A stretch of 15,428 bases of DNA from Solirubrobacteraceae bacterium (GCA_025928415.1 JAICJK010000014.1:1-15428), one strand, 5' to 3'; numbered from the stretch's first letter, positions 6,283 through 13,112 are shown. The notes: generated by a model from the letters alone, not told the origin. Numbers and translations: made by a program.

Positions 6283-7764
6283 GTGCTGCTGCTCGCGGCG
6301 GCGCTCGCCCTGGAGAGCGCGGACCTCGCCACGATCGGCGCCGTCGGCTCGGAGCTCGAGCGCTCGCTCGGGATCTCCCACGGCCAGCTCGGCCTGCTCG
6401 CGTCGGCCGGGAGCATCGCCGGGGCGCTGGCCACCTTGCCGATGGGCGTGCTGGCCGACCGCGTGAGGCGGGCGCGGCTGCTGGCGGCCAGCGTCGGCGT
6501 GTGGGCGATGGCCATGCTCGCCTCCGGCGCGGCGGGGTCGTTCACGACGCTGCTGATGACCCGGGTGGGTCTCGGCGCCGTCACCGCGACCGCCGGGCCG
6601 GTGATCGCCTCGCTGGTCGGCGACGCGTTCAGCCCGTGGGAGCGCGGCCGGATCTACGGGCTGATCGGCGCAGGCGAGATGGCCGGCTCGGGCTTCGGCT
6701 TCCTCGTCAGCGGCAGCCTCGGCGGCCTGCTGTCCTGGCGCTGGGCGTTCTGGGTGCTCGTGCCGCCGGCGGTCGCGCTGGCCGTGGCCCTCTGGCGCCG
6801 GCTGCCCGAGCCGCCGCGCGGCGGCCCCGAGCCGGCGCGCGACCCGCCGGAGCCCGGCCGGGGCGACCGGTCGGAGCCCGCCCGGAGCGACCCGCCGGAG
6901 CCCGGCCGGGGCGACCGGTCGGAGCCCGCCCGGAGCGACCGGTCGGAGCCCGATCCGCGCGACCGGTCGGAGCATGCGCGGGTGCGCGAGCTCGTGCGCG
7001 AGCGGGGGATCGAGCCGGCCCCGGACCGGATCGCGGCCGCCCGCGCGGCCGGCCGCTCGCTGCCGGCGGCGCTGCGCTTCGTCCTGAGCGTGCGCACGAA
7101 CGTCCTGCTGCTGATCACGGCCGCCGTCGGCCACTTCTTCTTCGCCGGCGTGCGGACGTTCACCGTGGTCTTCATCCGCGGCCACTACGGGCTCAGCCCG
7201 GCGCTCGCGACGCTGGCCGTGGGGGCGCTCGGGATCGGGGCGTTCGGGGGCGTGATCGCCGGCGGCCGGCTGGCCGACCGCCTGCTCGGGCGCGGCGTCC
7301 TCGACGCGCGGATCGTGGTGGCGGCCGTCGCCATGCTCGTCACGCCGCTGCTGTGGATCACCCCGCTGCTGACCACCTCGCTGGCGCTCGGCCTCGGGGT
7401 CGGCGTGGTCGCCGCCACGGCGATGAACATCGCCAACGCCCCGATCGACGCCGCGCGCATCGACGTCGTGCCGTCGCGGCTGCGCGGGCGCGCCGAGAGC
7501 ATCCGCTCGCTGCTGCGCGCCGGGGCGTTCGCCATCGCCCCGGTGGTCTTCGGCGGGGTCGCCGACGCGCTGGGCTCCCATCACGACGCCGTCGGGGTCC
7601 GCGACGCCTTCCTGGTCATGCTCGTGGCGCTCGCCGCCGCCGGCGGCGTGCTGCTGCTCGCCCGGCACTCCTACCCGCGCGACGTGGCGACCGCGATCGC
7701 GGCGGACGAGCGAGCCGCGGGCGACGAGCGGGCGGGCCGCGACGAGGCCGACGCGCAGGCGTGA
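6283..7764 (+). CDS. MFS transporter with an extended repeat-bearing central loop
   Basis: A 493-aa integral membrane protein with about 12 hydrophobic segments in two halves, the Major Facilitator layout. The loop between helices 2 and 3 reads GVLADRVRRARLL, the MFS signature (G-x-L-A-D-R), and its counterpart in the second half is GGRLADRLLGRG. Between helix 6 (WRWAFWVLVPP) and helix 7 (about residue 267), the normally short cytoplasmic loop is nearly 100 residues, Pro/Arg/Asp/Glu-rich and mostly tandem repeat. Substrate unknown; a drug or metabolite exporter is plausible. GTG 6283 is the only usual start codon after the in-frame stop at 6175, but it lies inside helix 1. An upstream CTG at 6259 would give a more normal N-terminus (LTGGRRAIVLLL), so the start is doubtful. 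Confidence 0.87.
   Translation: MLLLAAALALESADLATIGAVGSELERSLGISHGQLGLLASAGSIAGALATLPMGVLADRVRRARLLAASVGVWAMAMLASGAAGSFTTLLMTRVGLGAVTATAGPVIASLVGDAFSPWERGRIYGLIGAGEMAGSGFGFLVSGSLGGLLSWRWAFWVLVPPAVALAVALWRRLPEPPRGGPEPARDPPEPGRGDRSEPARSDPPEPGRGDRSEPARSDRSEPDPRDRSEHARVRELVRERGIEPAPDRIAAARAAGRSLPAALRFVLSVRTNVLLLITAAVGHFFFAGVRTFTVVFIRGHYGLSPALATLAVGALGIGAFGGVIAGGRLADRLLGRGVLDARIVVAAVAMLVTPLLWITPLLTTSLALGLGVGVVAATAMNIANAPIDAARIDVVPSRLRGRAESIRSLLRAGAFAIAPVVFGGVADALGSHHDAVGVRDAFLVMLVALAAAGGVLLLARHSYPRDVATAIAADERAAGDERAGRDEADAQA
6850..6969 (+). repeat. Five in-frame 24-nt tandem repeats in the MFS loop
   Basis: Five successive 24-nt units encode the octads EPGRGDRS, EPARSDPP, EPGRGDRS, EPARSDRS and EPDPRDRS (residues 190-229). 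Units 1-2 and 3-4 also form a near-perfect 48-nt repeat, so a two-octad block was duplicated recently. Unit length is a multiple of three, so copy-number change would alter loop length without breaking the frame. Confidence 0.9.
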
Positions 7765-7790
7765 GGTCCAGGCCGGGGCGGCCGGCGGCG

Positions 7791-8150
7791 TCAGAGCAGC
7801 CGGATCGCGACCACCGCGACCGCGACGGCCGCGGCAAGGCAGCCCAGCACCCAGAGAGCGAAGAGGATCGGGGCGCCGGCGTCGATCGACGCGGCGTCGC
7901 TGTGCGGGTACAGCGCGTGGGCGCAGGCCCGGAACGCGAACGCCGCCGCGAGCAGGATGGCAAAGGGAGCCCAAGCAGCGATCGGGTCGGGCATCCACCG
8001 CGGGCTCGAGTCGGCGCTGAGGACGATCCCCAGCACCACCAGCGCGCCGAGTGCCGCGAGCAGCAGGCACGTGGCCGCCGTCCACAGCAGCCCGCGCAGC
8101 AGGCGGGGCCGCACGCGGGCGCGGCTTCTGGTCGGCGTGGTGGGCGGCAT
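7791..8150 (-). CDS. Small three-helix membrane protein, function unknown
   Basis: A 119-aa protein not matched to a family. After an Arg-rich cytoplasmic-looking start (residues 1-18), three hydrophobic segments follow at about 19-45, 57-80 and 90-118, separated by short polar loops. The Arg-rich N-terminus suggests it lies inside the cell. It is on the same strand as, and 56 bp downstream of, the Lrp/AsnC gene, so the two may be co-transcribed. It converges on the MFS gene with a 26-bp gap. No SD precedes ATG 8150. That it is a real gene rests on the membrane pattern and position rather than homology. Confidence 0.65.
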   Translation of the reverse strand: MPPTTPTRSRARVRPRLLRGLLWTAATCLLLAALGALVVLGIVLSADSSPRWMPDPIAAWAPFAILLAAAFAFRACAHALYPHSDAASIDAGAPILFALWVLGCLAAAVAVAVVAIRLL

Positions 8151-8206
8151 CGTCGCCGCGAGAGTCGCGCGGCGCGGCGCGGACCTGACTCCTGTGCGCC
8201 CGGTGC

Positions 8207-8692
8207 TCAGACGTCCACCGCCACCCCGCGGCGCGGCACCGGCGCGGACTGCATCACCGAGGTGGTCGTCTGCCCGTAGGCGGCGAACGCGTCGATGAGC
8301 TCCTCGAGGTGGACGACGTCGCGGACGTGGGCGGTCATCACATAGCAGTCGTCGCCGGTCACCCGCAGGCACTCGACGATCTCCGGGGTCTCGCGGGCGA
8401 GCTGGGCCACGGCCGCGAGCTGGCGCGGCGCGGGGCGGATCCGGACCAGGACGCCGAGGCCGAAGCCCAGGCGGGCGGGGTCGACCTGGGCGTGGTAGCC
8501 GCTGATGACGCCGTCGCCCTCCAGGCGGCGCAGCCGCTCGGCGACCGCCGGAGAGGACAGGCCGACGCGGCGCCCGAGCTCGGCCAGCGACAGCCGCGCG
8601 TCCGCCTGCAGCTCGACGAGCAGGCGGCGGTCCGTCGCGTCGAGCGGACCACCATCGGTGAATGCGCTGGATCGCCGTTCTTTCGTCGCCAT
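8207..8692 (-). CDS. Lrp/AsnC family transcriptional regulator
   Basis: A 161-aa protein of normal family length. The winged helix-turn-helix lies at about residues 17-65, with LDATDRRLLVELQADARLS then LAELGRRVGLSSPAVAERLR as the recognition part. The RAM ligand-binding/oligomerisation domain fills about 75-150 and includes RVTGDDCYVMTAHV, the Gly-x-x-Asp region that contacts amino-acid effectors. It probably senses an amino acid and controls the divergent EamA exporter and itself. ATG 8692 is preferred over the track-length start at 8704: the 8704 ATG lies within the TATGAT -10 hexamer, whereas 8692 is 7 nt after it. Confidence 0.93.
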   Translation of the reverse strand: MATKERRSSAFTDGGPLDATDRRLLVELQADARLSLAELGRRVGLSSPAVAERLRRLEGDGVISGYHAQVDPARLGFGLGVLVRIRPAPRQLAAVAQLARETPEIVECLRVTGDDCYVMTAHVRDVVHLEELIDAFAAYGQTTTSVMQSAPVPRRGVAVDV

Positions 8693-8699
8693 GACGGCG

Positions 8700-8705
8700 A
8701 TCATA
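8700..8705 (-). promoter_or_regulatory. -10 box of the Lrp/AsnC gene
   Basis: TATGAT on the minus strand (two mismatches to none at the key T-A..T positions of TATAAT) is the best -10 in the window. It ends 7 nt before ATG 8692, again implying a leaderless mRNA. The dyad at 8712-8734 would lie over its spacer and -35 zone. Confidence 0.5.
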
Positions 8706-8711
8706 CCTGCG

Positions 8712-8734
8712 AACGCCCATGTCCACAGGGCGTT
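8712..8734. promoter_or_regulatory. Candidate Lrp operator in the Lrp/EamA divergent region
   Basis: AACGCCC (8712-8718) and GGGCGTT (8728-8734) are a perfect 7-bp inverted repeat around 9 bp. A second, interleaved 7-bp pair, CATGTCC (8718-8724) and GGACATG (8751-8757), spans to the EamA start codon. The whole divergent gap is only 62 bp, so one bound regulator could control both genes. Confidence 0.45.
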
Positions 8735-8754
8735 GTGATGTTCAAGCTGAGGAC

Positions 8755-9720
8755 ATGCCTCGCACCGCCGATCGCGTCCCGCCGCCCGCGTGGTTCGTCG
8801 TCAGCGCCACCTTCCACTACCTGGGCCCGGCCTTCGCCGTCCTGCTCTTCGCCCGCGTCGACGTGCTCGGCGTGGCCTGGCTGCGGATCGCCTCCGCCGC
8901 GCTGCTCCTCGCGGCGTGGCGGCGGCCGTGGCGCGCCTGGGGGCGGCTGGAGACCGCCGGGCGGCGGCTGCTGGTCGCCTGGGGCGCGGTGCTGGCGCTG
9001 ATGAACGCCTGCTTCTACGAGGCCATCGACCGCCTTCCGCTCGCCACGGTGGCCGCCGTCGAGTTCGTCCCCGTCATCGTCCTCGCCGCGCTCGGCGCCC
9101 GCAGCCTCCGCAACGCCGCGGCGCTCGCGCTCGCGGTCCCCGGCGTCTACGCGCTCACCGGCGTGCAGCTCTCCGCGCAGCCGGCCGGCCTCGCCTTCGC
9201 CTGGGCCGACGCCGCCCTGTTCGCCGCCTACATCGTGCTCGCCGACCGCGTCGCCAAGCGCGCGGCGCTGAGCGGGCCCGACGCGCTCGCGGCCGCGATG
9301 CTCGTCGCGGCGGTGGTCGCGACGCCGATCGCGGGAGCGGCGCTCCCGGCTGCGACCGACCCGGTCGCCCTGCTCGCGGGCGCCGGCGTCGGGCTCGCCT
9401 CGTCGGTGATCCCCTACCTGTCCGACCAGATGGCGCTCGCCCGGCTGCCGCGCGCGACGTACGCGCTGATGGTCTCCCTGCTGCCGGCGGTCGCGACGCT
9501 GATCGGCGTCGTCGTGCTCGCGCAGGTGCCCGGCGCGCGGGAGGTCGCCGGGGTCGCGCTGGTGATCGCGGGCGTCGCGCTGCACCGCCCCGCCGGCGCG
9601 CCGGACGCCGGGCAGCCCGGCGCTAGCCGAGCTCGGCGACGAGGTCGGCCACGGAGTCGACGATCCGCGAGGCCCGGAACGGGTGGCGCTCCGCCTGCTC
9701 GCGCGCCGTCACCCCCGTGA
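8755..9720 (+). CDS. EamA/DMT-family transporter, probable amino-acid or metabolite exporter
   Basis: A 321-aa protein with about ten hydrophobic segments in two five-helix EamA repeats (about 10-135 and 140-282), as in RhtA-type exporters of the drug/metabolite transporter superfamily. ACFYEAIDRLPLATVAAVEF (end of repeat 1) and YLSDQMALARLPRATYALM (repeat 2) are the internal equivalents typical of the family. Divergent pairing with an Lrp/AsnC gene supports amino-acid export; the substrate is inferred. ATG 8755 has GAGG only 2 nt upstream, so normal SD use is doubtful. The last ~40 residues, after the final helix, are Arg/Pro-rich and are encoded antisense to the end of the HAD gene (98-bp overlap). 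That tail is unlike the family and may be a fortuitous read-on. Confidence 0.9.
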   Translation: MPRTADRVPPPAWFVVSATFHYLGPAFAVLLFARVDVLGVAWLRIASAALLLAAWRRPWRAWGRLETAGRRLLVAWGAVLALMNACFYEAIDRLPLATVAAVEFVPVIVLAALGARSLRNAAALALAVPGVYALTGVQLSAQPAGLAFAWADAALFAAYIVLADRVAKRAALSGPDALAAAMLVAAVVATPIAGAALPAATDPVALLAGAGVGLASSVIPYLSDQMALARLPRATYALMVSLLPAVATLIGVVVLAQVPGAREVAGVALVIAGVALHRPAGAPDAGQPGASRARRRGRPRSRRSARPGTGGAPPARAPSPP

Positions 9721-10402
9721 GGACGAGGATCGTCTCCAGGCCCGCCTCGAGCCCGGCCACCACGTCGGTGTCCATCCGGTCGCCGACCATCGCGGTCGTC
9801 TCGGAGTGCGCATCGATCGCGTTCAGCGCGGAGCGCATCATCAGCGGGTTGGGCTTGCCGACGAAGTACGGCGCCACGCCGGTGGCGCGCGAGATCAGCG
9901 CGGCGACCGAGCCGGTGGCGGGCAGCGGCCCGTCCGGCGACGGGCCGGTGGCGTCAGGGTTGGTGGCGATGAACCGCGCGCCGGTGGCGACGAGCCGGAT
10001 CGCCTGGGTGATGCGCTCGAACGAGTAGGTGCGCGTCTCGCCCAGCACGACGTAGTCCGGGTCGCGCTCGGTGAGCGTGTAGCCGGCCTGGTGCAGCGCC
10101 GTGGTCAGGCCGGCCTCGCCGATCACGTACGCCGACCCGCCCGGCCGCTGGTCGGACAGGAAGTGCGCGGTGGCCAGCGCCGAGGTCCAGATCGACTCCT
10201 CGGGGACCTCGAGGCCGCTCGCGCTCAGCCGCGCGGCGAGGTCGCGCCGCGTGTAGATCGAGTTGTTGGTCAGGACGAGGAACGGCGTGCCGAGCTCGGT
10301 CAGGCGCGCCAGGAACGCGTCGGCCCCCGGGACGGCGTGCTCCTCGCGCACGAGCACGCCGTCCATGTCCATCAGCCAGGAGCGGATCTCGCGTCGGGTC
10401 AT
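9623..10402 (-). CDS. HAD-IIA hydrolase, NagD-like phosphatase
   Basis: A 259-aa haloacid-dehalogenase-fold phosphatase with all four motifs. I: MDMDGV (11-16), nucleophile Asp12 and acid/base Asp14. II: VLTNNS (43-48). III: GKPNP with Lys183. IV: VGDRMDTD (206-213) with Asp208 and Asp213. The large insert between motifs II and III (about 60-175) is the C2 cap of subfamily IIA, which includes NagD and 4-nitrophenylphosphatase-like proteins acting on nucleotides or sugar phosphates. Length is typical. ATG 10402 lies 9 nt after a TACGCT box with no SD. The natural end (VADLVAELG) overlaps the EamA tail on the other strand. Confidence 0.93.
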   Translation of the reverse strand: MTRREIRSWLMDMDGVLVREEHAVPGADAFLARLTELGTPFLVLTNNSIYTRRDLAARLSASGLEVPEESIWTSALATAHFLSDQRPGGSAYVIGEAGLTTALHQAGYTLTERDPDYVVLGETRTYSFERITQAIRLVATGARFIATNPDATGPSPDGPLPATGSVAALISRATGVAPYFVGKPNPLMMRSALNAIDAHSETTAMVGDRMDTDVVAGLEAGLETILVLTGVTAREQAERHPFRASRIVDSVADLVAELG

Positions 10403-10411
10403 GTGCGGCGC

Positions 10412-10417
10412 AGCGTA
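10412..10417 (-). promoter_or_regulatory. Possible -10 box of the HAD gene
   Basis: TACGCT on the minus strand ends 9 nt before ATG 10402. It sits beside the 10420-10434 hairpin, so the -35 would fall in or past that hairpin; none is clear. Confidence 0.3.
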
Positions 10418-10419
10418 GT

Positions 10420-10451
10420 CGCGCCCCGGGCGCGATCCGCCCGCGCCGGGC
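10420..10451 (-). terminator. Two adjacent GC hairpins after the VOC gene
   Basis: Downstream of the VOC stop (minus strand) lie GCCCG/CGGGC with a 3-nt loop (10439-10451) and CGCGCCC/GGGCGCG with a single central base (10420-10434). Neither has a T-tract. They may end VOC transcription before the HAD gene. Confidence 0.35.
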
Positions 10452-10456
10452 GCGCG

Positions 10457-10942
10457 TCAGCCCGCCGCGACGCCGTTCGCCGCGGCGCGCAGCGCGGCGA
10501 CGTCGAGCTTGCGCATGTCGAACATCGCCCGCATCGCGCGCTCGGCGCGCTGCGGGTCCGGGTCGGCGAACAGCTCGTCGATCCCGGCCGGCACGACCTG
10601 CCAGGACAGGCCGTAGCGGTCCTTCAGCCATCCGCACGGCCCCTCCTGCCCGCCGGCCGACAGCCGGTCCCAGTAGTGGTCGATGTCCGCCTGCGTCTCG
10701 CAGGTGATCTGGAACGACACGGCCTCGCTGAACGTGAACTCCGGGCCGCCGTTGATCGCGACGAACCGCTGCCCGTCGAGCTCGAACTCGACGGTCATCA
10801 CCGTGCCCGCGGGGCGTGGCCCCGCGTCGGTGTAGCGCGCGACGTTGACGATGCGCGAGTTGGGGAAGATCGAGGTGTAGAAGGCCGCGGCCTCCTCGCC
10901 CTCGGTGTCGAACCACAGGTTCGGGGTGATCCTGGCCTGCAT
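10457..10942 (-). CDS. PhnB-like VOC-superfamily protein
   Basis: A 161-aa protein of the PhnB / '3-demethylubiquinone-9 3-methyltransferase' group of the vicinal oxygen chelate (glyoxalase/bleomycin-resistance) superfamily. Recognisable blocks are ITPNLWFDTEGEEAAAFY (5-22), FPNSRIVNVARY, GTVMTVEFELDGQRFVAING, EGPCGWLKDRYGLSWQVVP and MFDMRKLDVAALRAA at the end, in the usual order and length. Despite the name, members are not methyltransferases by fold, and the reaction is unknown. ATG 10942 is fixed by a strong AGGAG (10951-10955) 8 nt upstream; the frame continues to 11026 without family character. The spacing and hairpins suggest it is transcribed alone. Confidence 0.9.
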   Translation of the reverse strand: MQARITPNLWFDTEGEEAAAFYTSIFPNSRIVNVARYTDAGPRPAGTVMTVEFELDGQRFVAINGGPEFTFSEAVSFQITCETQADIDHYWDRLSAGGQEGPCGWLKDRYGLSWQVVPAGIDELFADPDPQRAERAMRAMFDMRKLDVAALRAAANGVAAG

Positions 10943-10965
10943 GGCGGTCTCTCCTCTCGTAGGGC

Positions 10966-10979
10966 GGGGACGTGTCCCC
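10966..10979. promoter_or_regulatory. Inverted repeat upstream of the VOC gene
   Basis: GGGGAC and GTCCCC flank a 2-bp centre. It lies just upstream of the VOC Shine-Dalgarno and could be an operator or a leader hairpin. Chance occurrence is possible in DNA this GC-rich. Confidence 0.3.
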
Positions 10980-11064
10980 CGCGATCGGTGCTCGACCCAT
11001 GGACCGGCCGGCCGACGGAGACTCATCGGGGCGAATGACGGGAGCGCGGGGAATTTGCGCGAGG

Positions 11065-11616
11065 TCAGCGCGGATGTTCAAGCCGAGCTTCGTCAGCACA
11101 CACCTTCCGCAGTGCCCTGATCTCAACGGCACTCGGATTGGGCCGGCCCGTGAGATTCAGCGGCGGCTGCGCGAGCACGATGAGCTCGGACTCCACAACC
11201 TGAGGCTCCCCGCACGGCTGCACCGCCACGCGAAGATGCTCGTGCATCCAGCGGGTGAGCAGATCCTCGCCCCGCTCGTCGAAGCGATAGCAGGTGTAGT
11301 TCGTCTTGCTCGCCCCGGTCCCTCGAGGGCGGGCGATCAGCGCAAGCTCGGTCTTGAGAAGAGCACCCAGGGAGCGGCGGAGGGTCGAGAACCCCGTCTG
11401 CCCGCTCTTGAAGTGCGTATCGAACTCCCGTACCGCGAGGTTGCTCGACATCCCGATGTAGATCGGGTCGGCGCCCTGGTTCGGCAGCGTCGGCAGCGCG
11501 ACGGGGTCATCGACGAACCACGCGTACACACCCGGTGCGGCGGGCGCGGCAACGTGTGCGACAGGCGCCGCGCCTTCTCTGAGGCGATCGATGATCGTGC
11601 TTGCGCTCACAGACAT
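11065..11616 (-). CDS. GIY-YIG domain protein, putative nuclease
   Basis: A 183-aa protein with GVYAWF (29-34) and PIYIGMSSN (51-59), the two strands of the GIY-YIG fold, then Arg63 and His68 on the following helix, and ESELIVLAQPPLN (142-154), whose Glu (144 or 142) and Asn154 match the metal-binding Glu and terminal Asn of the family. The catalytic set therefore looks complete. TLRRSLGALL and LTRWMHEHLRVAV are extra helices. Members cut or nick DNA, but several groups are uncharacterised, so the role is open. The gene is visibly less GC-rich than its surroundings. ATG 11616 is preferred: a TAGGAT box lies 13 nt upstream, and the longer frame to 11859 overlaps the DUF2283 gene. It may form a transcription unit with the DUF4258 and DUF2283 genes. 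Confidence 0.82.
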   Translation of the reverse strand: MSVSASTIIDRLREGAAPVAHVAAPAAPGVYAWFVDDPVALPTLPNQGADPIYIGMSSNLAVREFDTHFKSGQTGFSTLRRSLGALLKTELALIARPRGTGASKTNYTCYRFDERGEDLLTRWMHEHLRVAVQPCGEPQVVESELIVLAQPPLNLTGRPNPSAVEIRALRKVCADEARLEHPR

Positions 11617-11695
11617 CGTGTCGCCGGCGATCCTACGCTGCTGACAGCGCACCGGCTGCGGCGATCGGTCATCCGCCAGAGCGGACCTCGGCGAG

Positions 11696-11920
11696 TCAGC
11701 CAGCCACGCCGAGCGGCGGCGCGGGGAGCATCCGCAAGAGGTCCTGGGGCAGCGTCTCGCTGGCCCGCCAGTACTCGAGGCCGACGATCCGCCGATCGCT
11801 CGGGTCGATCTCCCGCAGCCCGAATTCCACCTGCTCGGCGAGCACCGTGCGCGGGTCATAGCCCTCGAACCGCAGCCACGCCACGTCGGCGATCGGGTCG
11901 TAGTGGCCGTCGATGCGCAT
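11696..11920 (-). CDS. DUF2283-family small protein
   Basis: A 74-aa protein. The pattern YDPIADVAWLRFEG, then a central Glu-rich strand pair, then IDPSDRRIVGLEYWRAS, is the DUF2283 signature (a repeat of beta strands ending in 'D..G.IVGiEi..aS'). Function is not established. ATG 11920 starts just before the signature. A GTG at 11947 would overlap the upstream stop in another frame. It starts 11 bp after the DUF4258 gene, so the pair is very probably co-transcribed and translated together, an arrangement typical of two-gene toxin-antitoxin modules. Confidence 0.8.
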   Translation of the reverse strand: MRIDGHYDPIADVAWLRFEGYDPRTVLAEQVEFGLREIDPSDRRIVGLEYWRASETLPQDLLRMLPAPPLGVAG

Positions 11921-11931
11921 CACCGTGAAGT

Positions 11932-12174
11932 CTAGGCAGCCCGCCACACGGTGACGACGAGTGCGACGAGCGGATCGCCGGCGTCAGGATGGTTGTAGGC
12001 GACGACGATGCCGCCCCTCCTGACGACCCAGTCGGCACCGCGCGCGTTTCGCCTCCGGCTCCCGTGTACCGATGTCACGGTCTGCTCGACGTCTGCCCGA
12101 GCGATCCCGAGCAGCTCGCATTTGACGACCGCGTGATCGGTGAACCGCACGAGGCTGGGGCCGGACGGGGCCAT
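11932..12174 (-). CDS. DUF4258-family small protein, possible toxin
   Basis: An 80-aa protein. VRFTDHAVVKCELLGIARADVEQTV (9-33) is the helix region with the 'H...R...GI...DVE' pattern of DUF4258, and WVVRRGGIVVAYNHPDAG followed by LVALVVTVWRA gives the closing beta strands. The family's RelE-like size and fold suggest an RNase toxin, but this is inference and no catalytic residues can be assigned. ATG 12174 has GAGGA about 8 nt upstream; the frame extends to 12252 with no family match. Base composition is lower in GC than its neighbours, as for the next two genes. It diverges from the SDR gene with a 110-bp gap. Confidence 0.77.
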   Translation of the reverse strand: MAPSGPSLVRFTDHAVVKCELLGIARADVEQTVTSVHGSRRRNARGADWVVRRGGIVVAYNHPDAGDPLVALVVTVWRAA

Positions 12175-12284
12175 TCCCACGATCCTCGGCGACCCGGCGG
12201 ACGGGCCGGCAGCGCGCTCAATACGATCCGCGCGCACAAGCGGACCTCGCACGGCGAACGACAGACAGACACAAGGAGACGCGC

Positions 12285-13112
12285 ATGGGAGTTCTCGACG
12301 ACAAGGTGGCGATCGTCACCGGTTCGGCCCGCGGCATCGGCCGCGCGACCGCGGAGCTGCTCTCCGCGCAGGGCGCGCGGGTCGTGATCAACGACCTCGA
12401 CGCCGACGCCGCCAAGCAGACGGCCGGGGAGATCAGCGGGGAGACGACGGTCTACGCCGGCGACCTGACCAAGCCGGGCGCACCCGACGAGCTGGTCAAG
12501 ACGGCGATCGACGCCTGGGGCAAGATCGACATCATCGTCAACAACGCGGGCTACACGCTCGACGCGCCGATCCACAAGATGAGCGACGACTGGTTCCAGC
12601 GGATGCTCGACATCCACGTCGTGGCGCCCTTCCGGATCATCCGCGCCGCCGCGCCGCACCTGCGCGAGCCGGCCAAGAAGGAGCGCGAGGCGGGCGAGGA
12701 GGTCTTCCGCAAGATCGTCAACGTCTCCTCGATCTCCGGCACGATGGGCAACGCGGGCCAGGCCAACTACTCGGCCGGCAAGTCCGCCGTCGTGGGGCTG
12801 ACCAAGACGCTGGCCAAGGAGTGGGGCCAGTTCAAGGTCAACTGCAACGCGGTGGCCTTCGGCTACATCGAGACGCGCCTGACCGCCTCCAAGGTCGAGG
12901 ACAACGTCATGGAGATCGACGGCGAGAAGGTCCAGCTCGGCATCCCGGACCAGATGCGCGGCATGGCCTCGATGCTGATCCCGCTCGGCCGTCCCGGCAC
13001 GCCCGAGGAGGCGGCCGGCGGCGTCTTCCTGCTCTGCACGCCGTGGGCCAACTACATCCACGGGCAGGTGCTCAACATCACCGGCGGCCAGTTCACGGGG
13101 ATGACGACCTGA
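12285..13112 (+). CDS. SDR-family oxidoreductase, FabG-like
   Basis: A 275-aa classical short-chain dehydrogenase. The Rossmann motif is TGSARGIG (12-19), and the second strand ends in Asn36-Asp37, an acidic residue that favours NAD(H). NNAG is at 87-90 and the catalytic set is Ser150, Tyr163 and Lys167 in GQANYSAGK. An extra ~17-residue charged insert (EPAKKEREAGEEVFRK, 129-144) precedes the catalytic Ser strand. It could reduce 3-oxoacyl-ACP/CoA or oxidise a hydroxyacyl-CoA or an alcohol; position near acyl-CoA genes favours the former. ATG 12285 follows AGGAG (12274-12278) by 6 nt. TACGAT at 12222-12227 may be its -10. It overlaps the GNAT gene by 4 nt. Confidence 0.93.
   Translation: MGVLDDKVAIVTGSARGIGRATAELLSAQGARVVINDLDADAAKQTAGEISGETTVYAGDLTKPGAPDELVKTAIDAWGKIDIIVNNAGYTLDAPIHKMSDDWFQRMLDIHVVAPFRIIRAAAPHLREPAKKEREAGEEVFRKIVNVSSISGTMGNAGQANYSAGKSAVVGLTKTLAKEWGQFKVNCNAVAFGYIETRLTASKVEDNVMEIDGEKVQLGIPDQMRGMASMLIPLGRPGTPEEAAGGVFLLCTPWANYIHGQVLNITGGQFTGMTT

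Noticed and set aside
6850..6969. Possible CRISPR array from regular repeats
   Set aside because: The units are contiguous without spacers, in frame within a transporter gene, and encode charged octads.
4888..8085. 1065-codon minus-strand open frame
   Set aside because: Antisense shadow; its His/Arg/Asp-rich translation matches no family and it contradicts the strong plus-strand genes.
4878..8279. 1133-codon plus-strand open frame
   Set aside because: Out-of-frame shadow of the dehydrogenase and MFS genes with low-complexity Arg/Ala translation and no domain.
8701..8704. ATG 8704 as the Lrp start
   Set aside because: This ATG lies inside the TATGAT hexamer; ATG 8692 is 7 nt after it and keeps the whole domain.
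11065..11859. 264-residue version of the GIY-YIG protein
   Set aside because: The extra 81 residues overlap the DUF2283 gene in another frame and show no family features.
12175..12284. Riboswitch or small RNA before the SDR gene
   Set aside because: Only a possible TACGAT box and a good SD were seen; no stable conserved structure could be recognised.
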